From: Rhodoferax sp. OV413
Lineage (GTDB): Bacteria; Pseudomonadota; Gammaproteobacteria; Burkholderiales; Burkholderiaceae_C
DNA: 40,103 nt
Direction of reading: 5' to 3'
Assembly (NCBI GenBank): GCA_945861785.1
Contig: CAMAWD010000060.1
Span: 1 to 40,103, forward strand
Part shown: positions 28,339-37,330 of the stretch, in pieces
Position numbering within the stretch: position 1 is the first letter of the stretch
Layout: every line of letters starts with the position of its first letter
Notes under the pieces: generated by a model
The model's input: the letters and a program-made list of their open reading frames with translations, nothing else
Told to the model about the DNA's origin: nothing
Database searches by the model: none
Translations under genes and position numbers: made by a program

Positions 28339-29300
28339 GCGCAGTCGCGTTGCATGGTGCGCGCGCGCGCCTCGTGGTATTCACGGCGCAGTTGGGCCAC
28401 GAAGTCGGCGGTGCTCCGCACCTTGTCAACGGCGCCTATTCCCTGCCCGCAGCCCCAGATGTCCTTCCAGGCCTTCTTGGCATCGCCACTGAAGTTCATC
28501 TTGGTGGGGTCGCTCTCGGGCAAGTTGTCGGGATCCAGCCCGGCGGCGCGGATGCTGGGCGCCAGGTAGTTGCCATGCACGCCGGTGAACAGGTTGCTGT
28601 AGACGATGTCGTCGGAGTTGCTGTCGACGATGGCCTGCTTGTAGCCGTCGGCGGCACGGGCCTCGTCGGTCGCGATGAAGGCAGAGCCGATGTAGCCGAA
28701 GTCGGCGCCCATCGCCTGCGCGGCCAACACCGCCCCGCCGGTGGCGATGGAGCCCGACAGCGCCAGCGGCCCGTCGAACCATTGCCGGATTTCCTGGACC
28801 AGCGCGAACGGACTCTTGACGCCGGCATGTCCGCCGGCGCCGGCCGCCACGGCGATCAGGCCGTCGGCACCTTTGTCGATTGCCTTGTGGGCGAACTTGT
28901 TGTTGATGATGTCGTGCAACACGACACCGCCATAACTGTGGGCGGCGGCGTTGATGTCTTCGCGTGCGCCCAGGCTGGTGATGGTGATCGGCACCTTGTA
29001 TTTCACGCTCATCTGCATGTCGTGGTCGAGCCGGTCATTGCTCTTGTGCACGATCTGGTTGATGGCAAACGGGGCGGCCGGCCGGTCCGGGTGGGCCAGG
29101 TTGTAGGCCGCCAGCGTTTCGGTGATCTCGGCCAGCCACTCGTCGAGTTGCGAGGCGGGCCGGGCATTGAGCGCCGGCATCGAGCCGACGACACCGGCGA
29201 TGCACTGGGCAATCACCAGCTTGGGGGTGCTGATGATGAACAGGGGTGCGCCGATGATGGGCAGCGGGAGCGCATCGAGGGGGTGAGGAAGTCTGGACAT
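28335..29300 (-). CDS. Nitronate monooxygenase family protein
   Basis: This 321-residue FMN-dependent TIM-barrel protein of the nitronate monooxygenase / 2-nitropropane dioxygenase family has PIIGAPLF at the N terminus, the flavin-phosphate stretch AVAAGAGGHAG and ALSGSIATGG, plus MGADFGYIGSAFIA. It could detoxify nitronates, though many members have no proven substrate. The ATG at 29300 was chosen over an earlier frame start because the family begins with PLPIIGAP. It lies 20 bases after the acyl-CoA dehydrogenase gene and is probably co-transcribed, which hints at a role in acyl-CoA or flavin redox metabolism. Confidence 0.88.
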   Translation of the reverse strand: MSRLPHPLDALPLPIIGAPLFIISTPKLVIAQCIAGVVGSMPALNARPASQLDEWLAEITETLAAYNLAHPDRPAAPFAINQIVHKSNDRLDHDMQMSVKYKVPITITSLGAREDINAAAHSYGGVVLHDIINNKFAHKAIDKGADGLIAVAAGAGGHAGVKSPFALVQEIRQWFDGPLALSGSIATGGAVLAAQAMGADFGYIGSAFIATDEARAADGYKQAIVDSNSDDIVYSNLFTGVHGNYLAPSIRAAGLDPDNLPESDPTKMNFSGDAKKAWKDIWGCGQGIGAVDKVRSTADFVAQLRREYHEARARTMQRDCA

Positions 29301-29320
29301 GAAAATTCGAGACTCAAGGC

Positions 29321-31111
29321 TTAAAACGAATCCAGCGCCAGCGCGGTGACGCACTCCGCGCCTTCGACAATGCTGTTGCGCATGCCAGGTGCCTTGGCCA
29401 GCAGGTGGTCGGCGTAAAACCGCGCGGTGATGACCTTGGCCTGCATGAAAGCGATGTCGTTGCCAATGGCAATCTGCTCCTGCGCCACCAGCAGCGCGCG
29501 CGCCATCTGCCAGCCGGCCATCAGGTTGCCAGCCAGCATCAGGTAGGGCACGCTGCCACCGAACACCGCGTTGGGCGAGGCCTTGGTGTTGCCGGCGACA
29601 AAGTTCACCACGTCGGTGAACGCCGCCCGCGCTGCCTGCAGCCGCCGTGCAACGGCCACGGCCATCTCGGTTCCGCTGGCCGTCAACTCGGCCTCGGTAC
29701 CGGCAATCTGCGCGGCAATCGCCAACGCGGTCTGGCCGCCGTCACGCGCGGTCTTGCGCCCGATCAGGTCGTTGGCCTGGATGGCGGTGGTGCCTTCGTA
29801 GATGGTGAGGATCTTGGCGTCACGGTAATACTGCGCCGCGCCCGTCTCCTCGATGAAACCCATGCCGCCGTGCACCTGCACGCCCAGGCTGGTCACCTCC
29901 AGGCTCATCTCGGTGCTGTAGCCCTTGACCAGCGGCACCATGAACTCATAAAAAGCCTGGTTCTGCTTGCGCACGTCGGCCTGTGGGTGGTGGTGCGCGG
30001 CGTCGTAGGCAGCCGCTGCGACCGACGCCATGGCGCGGCAACCCTCGGTGTAGGCGCGCATGGTCATCAGCATGCGTTTCACGTCCGGGTGGTGGATGAT
30101 CGGTGCGCTGGCCTGGATCGACCCGTCGACCGGCCGACTCTGCACGCGGTCCTTGGCAAAAGCAACCGCCTTCTGGTAGGCGCGCTGGGCAATTGCGATG
30201 CCCTGCACACCCACGGCGTAACGCGCGGCGTTCATCATGATGAACATGTATTCCAGGCCGCGGTTCTCCTGGCCCACGATGTAACCCACTGCGCCGCCGT
30301 GGTCGCCGTATTGCAATACCGCCGTGGGCGAGGCCTTGATACCCATCTTGTGCTCGATGCTCACGCAGTGCACATCGTTGCGCGCGCCACAGCTACCGTC
30401 CCGGTTGACCATGAACTTGGGCACCACGAACAGGCTGATGCCCTTCACGCCTTCAGGCGCACCGGTCACACGGGCCAGCACGAGGTGCACGATGTTCTCG
30501 GCCATGTCGTGCTCGCCATAGGTTATGTAAATCTTCGTGCCAAACACCTTGTAGGTCCCATCGGGCTGGGGCTCGGCACGGCTGCGCACCATGGCCAGGT
30601 CGGAGCCAGCCTGCGGCTCGGTCAGGTTCATGGTGCCAGTCCACTTGCCGCTGACCAGGTTCTCCAGGTAGGTGGCCTTGAGTTCGTCCGAGCCAGCCGT
30701 CAGCAGCGCCTCGATAGCGCCGTCTGTGAGCAACGGGCAGAGCGCAAAACTCATGTTGGCGCTGTTGACCATCTCGATGCAGGCGGCACCGATGGTTTTT
30801 GGGAGCCCTTGGCCGCCGAACTCGGCGGGATGCTGCAAACCCTGCCAGCCGCCCTCGGCAAACTGCCCGTAAGCCTGCTTGAATCCCGGTGTGGTGCTGA
30901 CCACGCCATCCTTCCAGGAAGAGGGGTTCTTGTCACCCTCCCAGTTCAGCGGACTGAGCACGTCCTGGTTGAACTTGGCGGCTTCTTCGAGCACGGCCTG
31001 GGCGGTGTCGAAACCCGCATCCTCGAAACCCGGCATCTGGGCGACCTGGTCGATGTTGGCCAGATGGCGGATGTCGAACAGCATGTCCTTGATCGGTGCA
31101 ACGTAACTCAT
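29321..31111 (-). CDS. Acyl-CoA dehydrogenase with C-terminal extension
   Basis: This 596-residue FAD enzyme of the long ACAD type has the substrate motif LTEPQAGSDLA, GQENRGLEYMFIMMNAAR, VQVHGGMGFIEETGAAQYYRDAKIL and the catalytic glutamate in IYEGTTAIQANDLIGRK. A C-terminal domain of about 120 residues follows, as in the FadE/DmdC-like group. It oxidises an acyl-CoA and passes electrons to ETF, whose genes are directly upstream. Whether the substrate is a fatty acyl-CoA or 3-methylmercaptopropionyl-CoA (DmdC) cannot be decided here. The gap to etfA is 122 bases, enough for its own promoter. Confidence 0.93.
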   Translation of the reverse strand: MSYVAPIKDMLFDIRHLANIDQVAQMPGFEDAGFDTAQAVLEEAAKFNQDVLSPLNWEGDKNPSSWKDGVVSTTPGFKQAYGQFAEGGWQGLQHPAEFGGQGLPKTIGAACIEMVNSANMSFALCPLLTDGAIEALLTAGSDELKATYLENLVSGKWTGTMNLTEPQAGSDLAMVRSRAEPQPDGTYKVFGTKIYITYGEHDMAENIVHLVLARVTGAPEGVKGISLFVVPKFMVNRDGSCGARNDVHCVSIEHKMGIKASPTAVLQYGDHGGAVGYIVGQENRGLEYMFIMMNAARYAVGVQGIAIAQRAYQKAVAFAKDRVQSRPVDGSIQASAPIIHHPDVKRMLMTMRAYTEGCRAMASVAAAAYDAAHHHPQADVRKQNQAFYEFMVPLVKGYSTEMSLEVTSLGVQVHGGMGFIEETGAAQYYRDAKILTIYEGTTAIQANDLIGRKTARDGGQTALAIAAQIAGTEAELTASGTEMAVAVARRLQAARAAFTDVVNFVAGNTKASPNAVFGGSVPYLMLAGNLMAGWQMARALLVAQEQIAIGNDIAFMQAKVITARFYADHLLAKAPGMRNSIVEGAECVTALALDSF

Positions 31112-31233
31112 GGGGAACCTCCAGATGCAGAAAAGCCGTTCTTCCTGGACTGCGTGTCCAAAGAGAACGGCCGTTGAAAAGAACCGCGTTGCGCCGTCGC
31201 AGAGACGGCAACACGCGAGGCCGGGACAAATCC

Positions 31234-32166
31234 CTACAGCGCGGCAACCAGTTGCGGTACGGCAACGAACAGGTCGGCCTCGAGCCCGTAGTCGGCCACA
31301 CTGAAGATGGGTGCTTCGGCGTCCTTGTTGATCGCCACGATGACTTTGCTGTCCTTCATGCCGGCCAGGTGCTGGATGGCGCCACTGATGCCGCAGGCCA
31401 CGTACAACTGGGGTGCGACGATCTTGCCGGTCTGGCCAACCTGCCAGTCGTTGGGGGCGTAACCGGCATCCACCGCCGCGCGCGACGCGCCCATGGCAGC
31501 CCCGAGCTTGTCGGCCAGCGGGGTCATGACTTCGGTGAACTTCTCTGCACTGCCCAGCGCACGGCCACCACTGACCACGATCTTGGCAGCGGTGAGTTCG
31601 GGGCGGTCGTTCCGGGCGATCTCGCTGCCGATGAAGCTGGCCTTGGTGCTGGCCGCCACCGCCGTGACCGTTTCCACCGCGGCCGAGCCGCCGGTGGTGG
31701 CGGCAGGGTCGAAACCGGTGGTGCGCACCGTCAGGACCTTGATCGCGTCGAGGCTTTGCACCGTGGCAATCGCGTTGCCGGCGTAGATGGCGCGTTCGAA
31801 GGTGTCGGGGCTGTCGACCTTGGAGATCTCCGATATCTGCCCGACGTCGAGCTTGGCGGCCACGCGCGGCGCGATGTTCTTGCCCGATGCGGTGGCAGCA
31901 AACAGGATGTGGCTGTAACCAGCCGCCATGGACAGCACCTGGGCCGACACGTTCTCGGCCAGGCCATGGGCAAAACCCGCATCTTCGGCATGCAGCACCT
32001 TCGCCACACCGGCGATGGAAGCCGCAGCGGCTGCCGCTGCGCCGGCGTTGGAGCCCGCCACCAGCACGTGCACATCACCGCCACACTGCAGGGCGGCCGT
32101 CACGGTGTTCAGGGTGCCGCTCTTGATGGCGGTGTTGTCGTGTTCGGCAATAACCAGGGATGTCAT
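31234..32166 (-). CDS. etfA: Electron transfer flavoprotein, alpha subunit
   Basis: This 310-residue ETF alpha subunit has an N-terminal domain starting SLVIAEHDN and a C-terminal FAD-binding domain. That domain carries [53 protein letters not shown] and [17 protein letters not shown], all strong family signatures. With EtfB it accepts electrons from acyl-CoA dehydrogenases and passes them to ETF-ubiquinone oxidoreductase. It begins one base after the etfB stop, so the two subunits are made together. Confidence 0.97.
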   Translation of the reverse strand: MTSLVIAEHDNTAIKSGTLNTVTAALQCGGDVHVLVAGSNAGAAAAAAASIAGVAKVLHAEDAGFAHGLAENVSAQVLSMAAGYSHILFAATASGKNIAPRVAAKLDVGQISEISKVDSPDTFERAIYAGNAIATVQSLDAIKVLTVRTTGFDPAATTGGSAAVETVTAVAASTKASFIGSEIARNDRPELTAAKIVVSGGRALGSAEKFTEVMTPLADKLGAAMGASRAAVDAGYAPNDWQVGQTGKIVAPQLYVACGISGAIQHLAGMKDSKVIVAINKDAEAPIFSVADYGLEADLFVAVPQLVAAL

Positions 32167-32167
32167 G

Positions 32168-32917
32168 TCAGATCACCTTTGCTTCGTTCTTGAGTTTGTC
32201 CACCAGGGCGGCGACGTCGGCCACCTTGACACCGGCGCTGCGCTGGGGCGGCTCCTTGACCTTGAGCGTCTTGATGTGCGGTGCCACGTCCACGCCGAGG
32301 TCGGCGGGCTTGAAGATGTCCATCTGCTTCTTCTTGGCCTTCATGATGTTGGGCAGCGTCACGTAACGCGGCTCGTTCAGGCGCAGATCGGTGGTTATGA
32401 TGGCCGGCAAGGTGAGGGAGACGACCTCCAGGCCGCCGTCGACCTCGCGCGTGACCCGGGCGTGTCCGTCGGCGATTTCGACCTTGCTGGCAAATGTGGC
32501 CTGTGGCAAATCGCACAGGGCGGCGAGCATCTGGCCGGTCTGGTTGCAGTCGTCATCGATCGCCTGCTTGCCCAGGATCACCAGGCCCGGCTGCTCCTTG
32601 TCGACGATCGCCTTGAGCAGCTTGGCGACGGCCAGTGGCTGAAGTTCTTCTGCCGTATCGATCAGGATGGCGCGGTCGGCCCCAATGGCCATGGCGGTGC
32701 GCAGGGTTTCCTGGCACTGCGTGACGCCGCAGGACACGGCGATCACTTCGGTGGCAACACCCTTCTCGCGCAAGCGGACGGCCTCTTCGATGGCGATTTC
32801 GTCGAACGGGTTCATGCTCATCTTGACGTTGGCGATGTCCACACCGCTGCCGTCGGACTTGACACGCACTTTCACGTTGTAGTCCACCACACGTTTCACA
32901 GGTACCAAGACCTTCAT
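32168..32917 (-). CDS. etfB: Electron transfer flavoprotein, beta subunit
   Basis: This 249-residue ETF beta subunit begins [20 protein letters not shown] and has [31 protein letters not shown] and [14 protein letters not shown], which are typical of EtfB, and binds AMP. GGAG occurs shortly before the ATG at 32917. It is the first gene of the etfB-etfA-acyl-CoA dehydrogenase-nitronate monooxygenase group. The 167 bases upstream (to 33084) lie between the MscS stop and etfB and should hold the promoter; they are AT-richer than the flanks but I could not fix a promoter. Confidence 0.97.
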   Translation of the reverse strand: MKVLVPVKRVVDYNVKVRVKSDGSGVDIANVKMSMNPFDEIAIEEAVRLREKGVATEVIAVSCGVTQCQETLRTAMAIGADRAILIDTAEELQPLAVAKLLKAIVDKEQPGLVILGKQAIDDDCNQTGQMLAALCDLPQATFASKVEIADGHARVTREVDGGLEVVSLTLPAIITTDLRLNEPRYVTLPNIMKAKKKQMDIFKPADLGVDVAPHIKTLKVKEPPQRSAGVKVADVAALVDKLKNEAKVI

Positions 32918-33084
32918 TACACAGACTCCATGATTGGTTGAGAGATTGCTGCCAGATTGACCAGCGAATTTTAGGCGCGTTGCAGTCCGAAGGGTTCACC
33001 TTGGCGACCAGATCGGAAGCGCCAACGACAAAGCAGCCAAAAAACAAAATAGAACGATCGTGCTTTTTAATTGTAGCCAAGGAT

Positions 33085-34344
33085 CTACCGCGCCGCCGGC
33101 CGCAGCGGGGGTGGCACCTGAATACCGTGCGCCCGCAGCGACCGAAGCACCGCCAGGTTCACGTCGGAGCGGATGCTGAGCTGGCCGTGCTCCGGGTCGC
33201 CAATCCAGTAGGCCACGGTGAACTCAAGCCCTTCTGGGCCGAATGCAGACAGGGCTACGGCGGGCGGCGGATCGCGCAACACCCTGGGCTGGGCCAGCAC
33301 TGCGTCCTGAAGCAAACGCATGACCAGGTCGACATCGCTGTCGTAGGCCACCTGCAGCACCGTCGACTGCCACAAGGTCCGATCGCTCAGCGACAGGTTC
33401 TCGACGCGGTTCACGATGAACATCTCGTTGGGCACGATCGACTCGCGCCCGGTCAGGGAACGCACCACCGTGTAACGCGCGTTGATGTCGGTCACAACAC
33501 CCTCGAAGTTGTCCACCCGCACGCTGTCGCCGATACGCACGCTGCGCTCCGCCAAAATGACAAAACCACTGACATAGCTGGAAGCCAGCTTCTGCAGGCC
33601 CAGCCCGATGCCAACACCCACCGCGCCACCCAGTACGGACAGCGCGGTGAGGTCGATGCCGACCGCTGTCAGCGCCACCAGCAGGCCGATCAGCATCAAC
33701 AGCGCCCGCACCGCGTTGCTGACCGCCTTGCGCAGCGACAGGTCGCCGCCCGTGGCCGACCGCAGCAGCCGCGACTCGATGCCCGCCGAGACCCACAACG
33801 ACAGGATCAGCACCACGCCGGCGGTCAGGCTGCCTTCGATCACCGTGCGCAGCGACAGCGTGGCGCCGCCGATCTTCCAGTGGATCTGGTCGAGTTCTTC
33901 CAGCAACACCGGCAGCAGGCCGCTGACCCACAGCACCATCGCGATCCAGGCGGCCCACGAGATGGTGCGCTCCAGCACACGCACCGCCGGCGCCTCGTGG
34001 AATGCCACCTGCAGCACCTTGACGCCGACCCGGATCACCAACAGGGCGACCAGCGCGGGAAGCGCTATGCGAAACGCTGCGACGGCAACCCAGTGCGACA
34101 GCAGCAGCCGGGCGCCATAAGCCAGGCACAACAGGACGAAGGGGAACATCACACCGTCGACCAGCCTGCGCCCGAACCAGATCGAACTGCGGTCGGTGGT
34201 CTGCAGCGCCCGCTTCGTTGCCCATACCAGGGCCCAGGCCAGCAGTACGCAAAGCAGCAGCGCGCCGAGTTCAACCAGCGTGGCCGGCTGGCCCAGCGCG
34301 GTCAGCCAATCCGACAGGTCATCGACGCGCGCGGTTGTCAGCAC
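33085..34344 (-). CDS. MscS-family mechanosensitive channel
   Basis: This 419-residue inner-membrane protein has about five membrane segments in the first 260 residues. The MscS pore helix and beta domain follow: GGAVGVGIGLGLQKLASSYVSGFVILAERSVRIGDSV, then the upper domain with VPNEMFIVNRVENLS. It probably releases solutes on osmotic downshock. The start is a GTG at 34344, three bases after the deacetylase gene stop, so translation is likely coupled to it. It is longer than E. coli MscS (286 residues) because of extra N-terminal membrane segments. Confidence 0.9.
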   Translation of the reverse strand: MLTTARVDDLSDWLTALGQPATLVELGALLLCVLLAWALVWATKRALQTTDRSSIWFGRRLVDGVMFPFVLLCLAYGARLLLSHWVAVAAFRIALPALVALLVIRVGVKVLQVAFHEAPAVRVLERTISWAAWIAMVLWVSGLLPVLLEELDQIHWKIGGATLSLRTVIEGSLTAGVVLILSLWVSAGIESRLLRSATGGDLSLRKAVSNAVRALLMLIGLLVALTAVGIDLTALSVLGGAVGVGIGLGLQKLASSYVSGFVILAERSVRIGDSVRVDNFEGVVTDINARYTVVRSLTGRESIVPNEMFIVNRVENLSLSDRTLWQSTVLQVAYDSDVDLVMRLLQDAVLAQPRVLRDPPPAVALSAFGPEGLEFTVAYWIGDPEHGQLSIRSDVNLAVLRSLRAHGIQVPPPLRPAAR

Positions 34345-34347
34345 GGC

Positions 34348-35301
34348 TCAGACTTCCGCCAGCACGCGCAGATGCGCCTCGACACTTCGCCCCAGGGCGC
34401 TCAGGTTGTAGCCACCTTCCAGGCAGGACACGATGCGGCTCTTGGCATGGCGCCGTGCGACGTCCTTGATGCGGCTGGTGATCCAGGCGTAGTCCTGTTC
34501 CACCAGGCCGAGCTGGCCCATGTCGTCCTCGCGGTGCGCATCGAAACCGGCGCTGATGAAGACCATCTCCGGCCGGTGCTCTTCCAGGCGCGGGATCCAG
34601 TAGGTCTCGACAAGATCGCGGATATGCATGCCCTTGGTGTAGGCGGGAACCGGCACGTTGACCAGATTGGCCGCGTTGGACCGGGCACCGCCCTCCGGGT
34701 AGAACGGGTGCTGGAAAAAACTCACCATCAGGATGCGGTCGTCGCCAGCGACGATGTCTTCGGTGCCATTGCCGTGGTGCACGTCGAAATCGACGATCGC
34801 CACGCGTTGCAGGCCGTGCCGCTCCAGCGCGTATTTGGCGGCAATGGCGACATTGTTGAAGAAGCAAAAACCCATGGCCTTGTCGCGGCAGGCATGGTGA
34901 CCAGGCGGGCGAACGGCGCAAAACGCGTTCTCCAGCTCGCCCGCCATGACGGCATCGGTGGCCGCGATGGCGGCACCGGCTGCACGCAGGGCGGCGTCCC
35001 AGGTGCTGATGTTGAGGGACGTGTCGGGATCGAGCTGTACATGGGTTGGCCCGCCGGCGTCGATCTCGTCGCGCAGGCCATCGCTCAGGCCGCGCAGCGA
35101 CGCGACAAACATGCGGCCATGCGCCAATTCGATGTCGGCCAGGGGCGCCACCGGGGCATCGCGCCGGTCGAGCGCATCGCCTACGCCACTGACCAGCAAG
35201 CGGTCCTCGATGGCGTCCAGGCGTTGGGGGCATTCAGGGTGCCCGGCTCCCATTTCGTGTTTGCGGCAATCGCCGTGGGAATAGTATCCGGTCTTGTTCA
35301 T
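34348..35301 (-). CDS. Histone deacetylase family protein
   Basis: This 317-residue zinc-dependent deacetylase of the HDAC/AcuC/polyamine-deacetylase superfamily has GHPECPQRLDAIE near the N terminus and the tandem histidines in RPPGHHA. The zinc ligands fit DFDVHHGNGTED and FISAGFDAHRED, and LEGGYNL is near the end. It may remove acetyl groups from acetylated amines or proteins; the bacterial substrate is unknown. The ATG at 35301 was chosen over an upstream frame start because MNKTGYYSH fits the family. It is divergent from moxR across only 42 bases and precedes the MscS gene by 3 bases. Confidence 0.92.
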   Translation of the reverse strand: MNKTGYYSHGDCRKHEMGAGHPECPQRLDAIEDRLLVSGVGDALDRRDAPVAPLADIELAHGRMFVASLRGLSDGLRDEIDAGGPTHVQLDPDTSLNISTWDAALRAAGAAIAATDAVMAGELENAFCAVRPPGHHACRDKAMGFCFFNNVAIAAKYALERHGLQRVAIVDFDVHHGNGTEDIVAGDDRILMVSFFQHPFYPEGGARSNAANLVNVPVPAYTKGMHIRDLVETYWIPRLEEHRPEMVFISAGFDAHREDDMGQLGLVEQDYAWITSRIKDVARRHAKSRIVSCLEGGYNLSALGRSVEAHLRVLAEV

Positions 35302-35343
35302 GGCGCGTGGTTGCGTGCTCGGTTTTCGGGTAAGGTCATGCCC

Positions 35344-36264
35344 ATGCATGCGCAACAAAAGCTCTCGTCACTGCTGAATCAGCTTAACACGGTCATCGCT
35401 GGCAAACCAGCCCAAATCCAGGATTGCGTGGCTTGTCTGCTGGCCGGTGGCCACTTGTTGATCGAGGACGTGCCTGGTGTCGGAAAGACCACGCTGGCCC
35501 ATGCGCTGGCGCGCACCTTCGGCCTGCAGTTTTCGCGGGTCCAGTTCACGTCCGACCTGATGCCCAGCGACCTGTCTGGCGTGTCGGTCTTCGAGCGCGG
35601 CAAGGATGCTTTTGTGTTCCACCCCGGGCCGATCTTCGCCCAGGTTCTGCTGGCCGACGAGATCAACCGTGCCAGCCCCAAGACGCAAAGCGCGCTGCTG
35701 GAGGCCATGGAGGAAAAACAGGTCACCGTGGAGGGCGAGACCCGCCCGCTGCCCACGCCATTTTTTGTCATCGCCACACAGAACCCGCACGACCAGCTGG
35801 GCACCTACGCGCTGCCGGAATCCCAACTCGACCGTTTCCTGATGCGGATTTCGCTCGGTTACCCGGACCGCATCGCAGAACGCGCGCTGCTCGCCGGGCA
35901 AGACCGGCGCGAGGTCGTGCAAGCCCTGCCCGGCCTTCTGACTGCGGATCAGCTGCAGCAGTTGCAACGCGAGGTGATGCAGGTGCACACCTCAGACGCG
36001 CTGCTCGACTACGTGCAGGACCTGATCGCAGCGACGCGGTCGGGGCAGTGGTTCTTGCAGGGCCTGAGCCCGCGCGCAGGCATCGCGATCATCCGTGCCG
36101 CCAAGGCACAGGCGCTCCTGGGCGGCCGCAGCTACGTGGCGCCGGACGATGTGCAGGCCATCCTGCCCCAGACGATTGCCCACCGCCTGATGCCCGCCGG
36201 CGAGGCCGGGCGTGGCGCGACAGAGCAGGTACAGGCCATGCTTCAGGCGGTTCCGCTGTCCTGA
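35344..36264 (+). CDS. MoxR-family AAA+ ATPase
   Basis: This 306-residue MoxR ATPase has Walker A EDVPGVGKTTLAHALA, Walker B LLADEINRASPKTQSALLEAM, sensor 1 FFVIATQNP and an arginine-finger region around LPESQLDRFLMRI. MoxR proteins act as chaperones that insert cofactors or assemble complexes and are usually linked to DUF58 and von Willebrand-type genes, as here. The ATG at 35344 has AAGG about 8 bases upstream; an ATG at 35338 would add two residues but sits too close to it. It is the first gene of moxR-DUF58-tgpA-mltB. Confidence 0.93.
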   Translation: MHAQQKLSSLLNQLNTVIAGKPAQIQDCVACLLAGGHLLIEDVPGVGKTTLAHALARTFGLQFSRVQFTSDLMPSDLSGVSVFERGKDAFVFHPGPIFAQVLLADEINRASPKTQSALLEAMEEKQVTVEGETRPLPTPFFVIATQNPHDQLGTYALPESQLDRFLMRISLGYPDRIAERALLAGQDRREVVQALPGLLTADQLQQLQREVMQVHTSDALLDYVQDLIAATRSGQWFLQGLSPRAGIAIIRAAKAQALLGGRSYVAPDDVQAILPQTIAHRLMPAGEAGRGATEQVQAMLQAVPLS

Positions 36265-36265
36265 C

Positions 36266-37327
36266 ATGTCCGGCGCGTCGGCTGCACTACCCTCTGCCGT
36301 GTGGCATCCGCTGGCGCACCTGCGGGCGCGCTTTCGGCGCTACTGGGTAGAGCGGCTGCCCCTGCGCGACACCACACTCCTGACCCAGCGCAATGTCTAC
36401 ATCCTGCCCACCCCACCCGGCTTCACGCTGGCGGCCACACTGCTGGTGCTGCTGGTGGCGTCGATCAACTACCAGCTCAACCTGGGTTATCTGCTGACCT
36501 TTCTGCTTGCCGGCAGCGCCCTGGTGGGCATGCACATCTGCCACGGCACACTGCGCGGCCTGACACTGCAGTTGCAGCCACCCGAACCGGCGTTTGCCGG
36601 CGCAAACGTGCTGGTCAGCGTTGTCATGGTGAATACGCGACGGCGCGTGCGCCATGGCATCGGCCTGTCGGTCATGGGCGCCAGGCACTGGGCCTGGACC
36701 GATGTGCCGGGGCAAGGCAGCGCGACCGTGCAGGTGGCGTTCCAGCCGAAGCGGCGCGGCCGCCAGCCACTCCCGGCGTTGACTGCGGAGACGCGTTTCC
36801 CGCTCGGCACATTCCGCGTCTGGACGGTCTGGCGCCCGGCGGCCAAGGTGCTGGTCTATCCGCAGCCGGAGGCGCGGCCCCCACCCCTGCCACCCGGCGA
36901 ACCCCGCACCGGTGCGGTGCCCCGCCCACAGCGAAGCAGCAGCGGCGAACAGGACGGCGTGCGGGCCTACCGGCGGGGAGACCCGCTCAAGCTGGTGGTC
37001 TGGAAAAAAGCCGCCCGGTCCGGCGAACTGGTGAGCCGCGACACCCAGCAAACGCAAGGGCTTGAACTCTGGCTCGACCTGGCGCAGTCGGGCCTGCCAG
37101 CCGCCACCACCACCTCCTCCTCCTCCTCCTCCTCCTCCTCCTCCTCCGGGGAGAGCCCGGCGCTCGAACGCGCGTTGTCCCGCCTCTGTGCCTGGGTGCT
37201 CGCAGCCGACCGGCTGGGCGTGGCCTATGGCCTGCGCCTGGGGCCACTGCAACTGCCGCCTGCCACTGGCGAGGCCCACCGGCGGCACTGTCTTGAAGCA
37301 CTGGCCAGCCTGGGTGAGACACGCTGA
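36266..37327 (+). CDS. DUF58 domain protein with a poly-serine tract
   Basis: This 353-residue protein has two membrane segments around residues 45-95 and a DUF58 core with the family signature GEQDGVRAYRRGDPLKLVVWKKAARSGELVSRD. DUF58 proteins partner with MoxR ATPases in envelope or cofactor-assembly roles not yet defined. A run of 11 TCC codons (37115-37147) encodes eleven consecutive serines between the core and the C-terminal part, inside what is otherwise a von Willebrand-like domain. The ATG at 36266 is one base after the moxR stop. The tgpA gene begins 3 bases after its end. Confidence 0.88.
   Translation: MSGASAALPSAVWHPLAHLRARFRRYWVERLPLRDTTLLTQRNVYILPTPPGFTLAATLLVLLVASINYQLNLGYLLTFLLAGSALVGMHICHGTLRGLTLQLQPPEPAFAGANVLVSVVMVNTRRRVRHGIGLSVMGARHWAWTDVPGQGSATVQVAFQPKRRGRQPLPALTAETRFPLGTFRVWTVWRPAAKVLVYPQPEARPPPLPPGEPRTGAVPRPQRSSSGEQDGVRAYRRGDPLKLVVWKKAARSGELVSRDTQQTQGLELWLDLAQSGLPAATTTSSSSSSSSSSSGESPALERALSRLCAWVLAADRLGVAYGLRLGPLQLPPATGEAHRRHCLEALASLGETR
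37115..37147 (+). repeat. (TCC)11 microsatellite
   Basis: Eleven uninterrupted TCC units lie in frame in the DUF58 gene and encode poly-serine. Because the unit is three bases, slippage would change linker length without shifting the frame. Three ACC codons directly before it extend the imperfect tract. Confidence 0.95.
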
Positions 37328-37330
37328 CAC

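Noticed and set aside
32938-35337. Very long plus-strand open frame of about 800 codons before moxR
   Set aside because: It lies opposite mscS and the deacetylase gene, is rich in Gln, His and Arg, and has no family resemblance. It arises from GC-biased codon use of the opposite genes.
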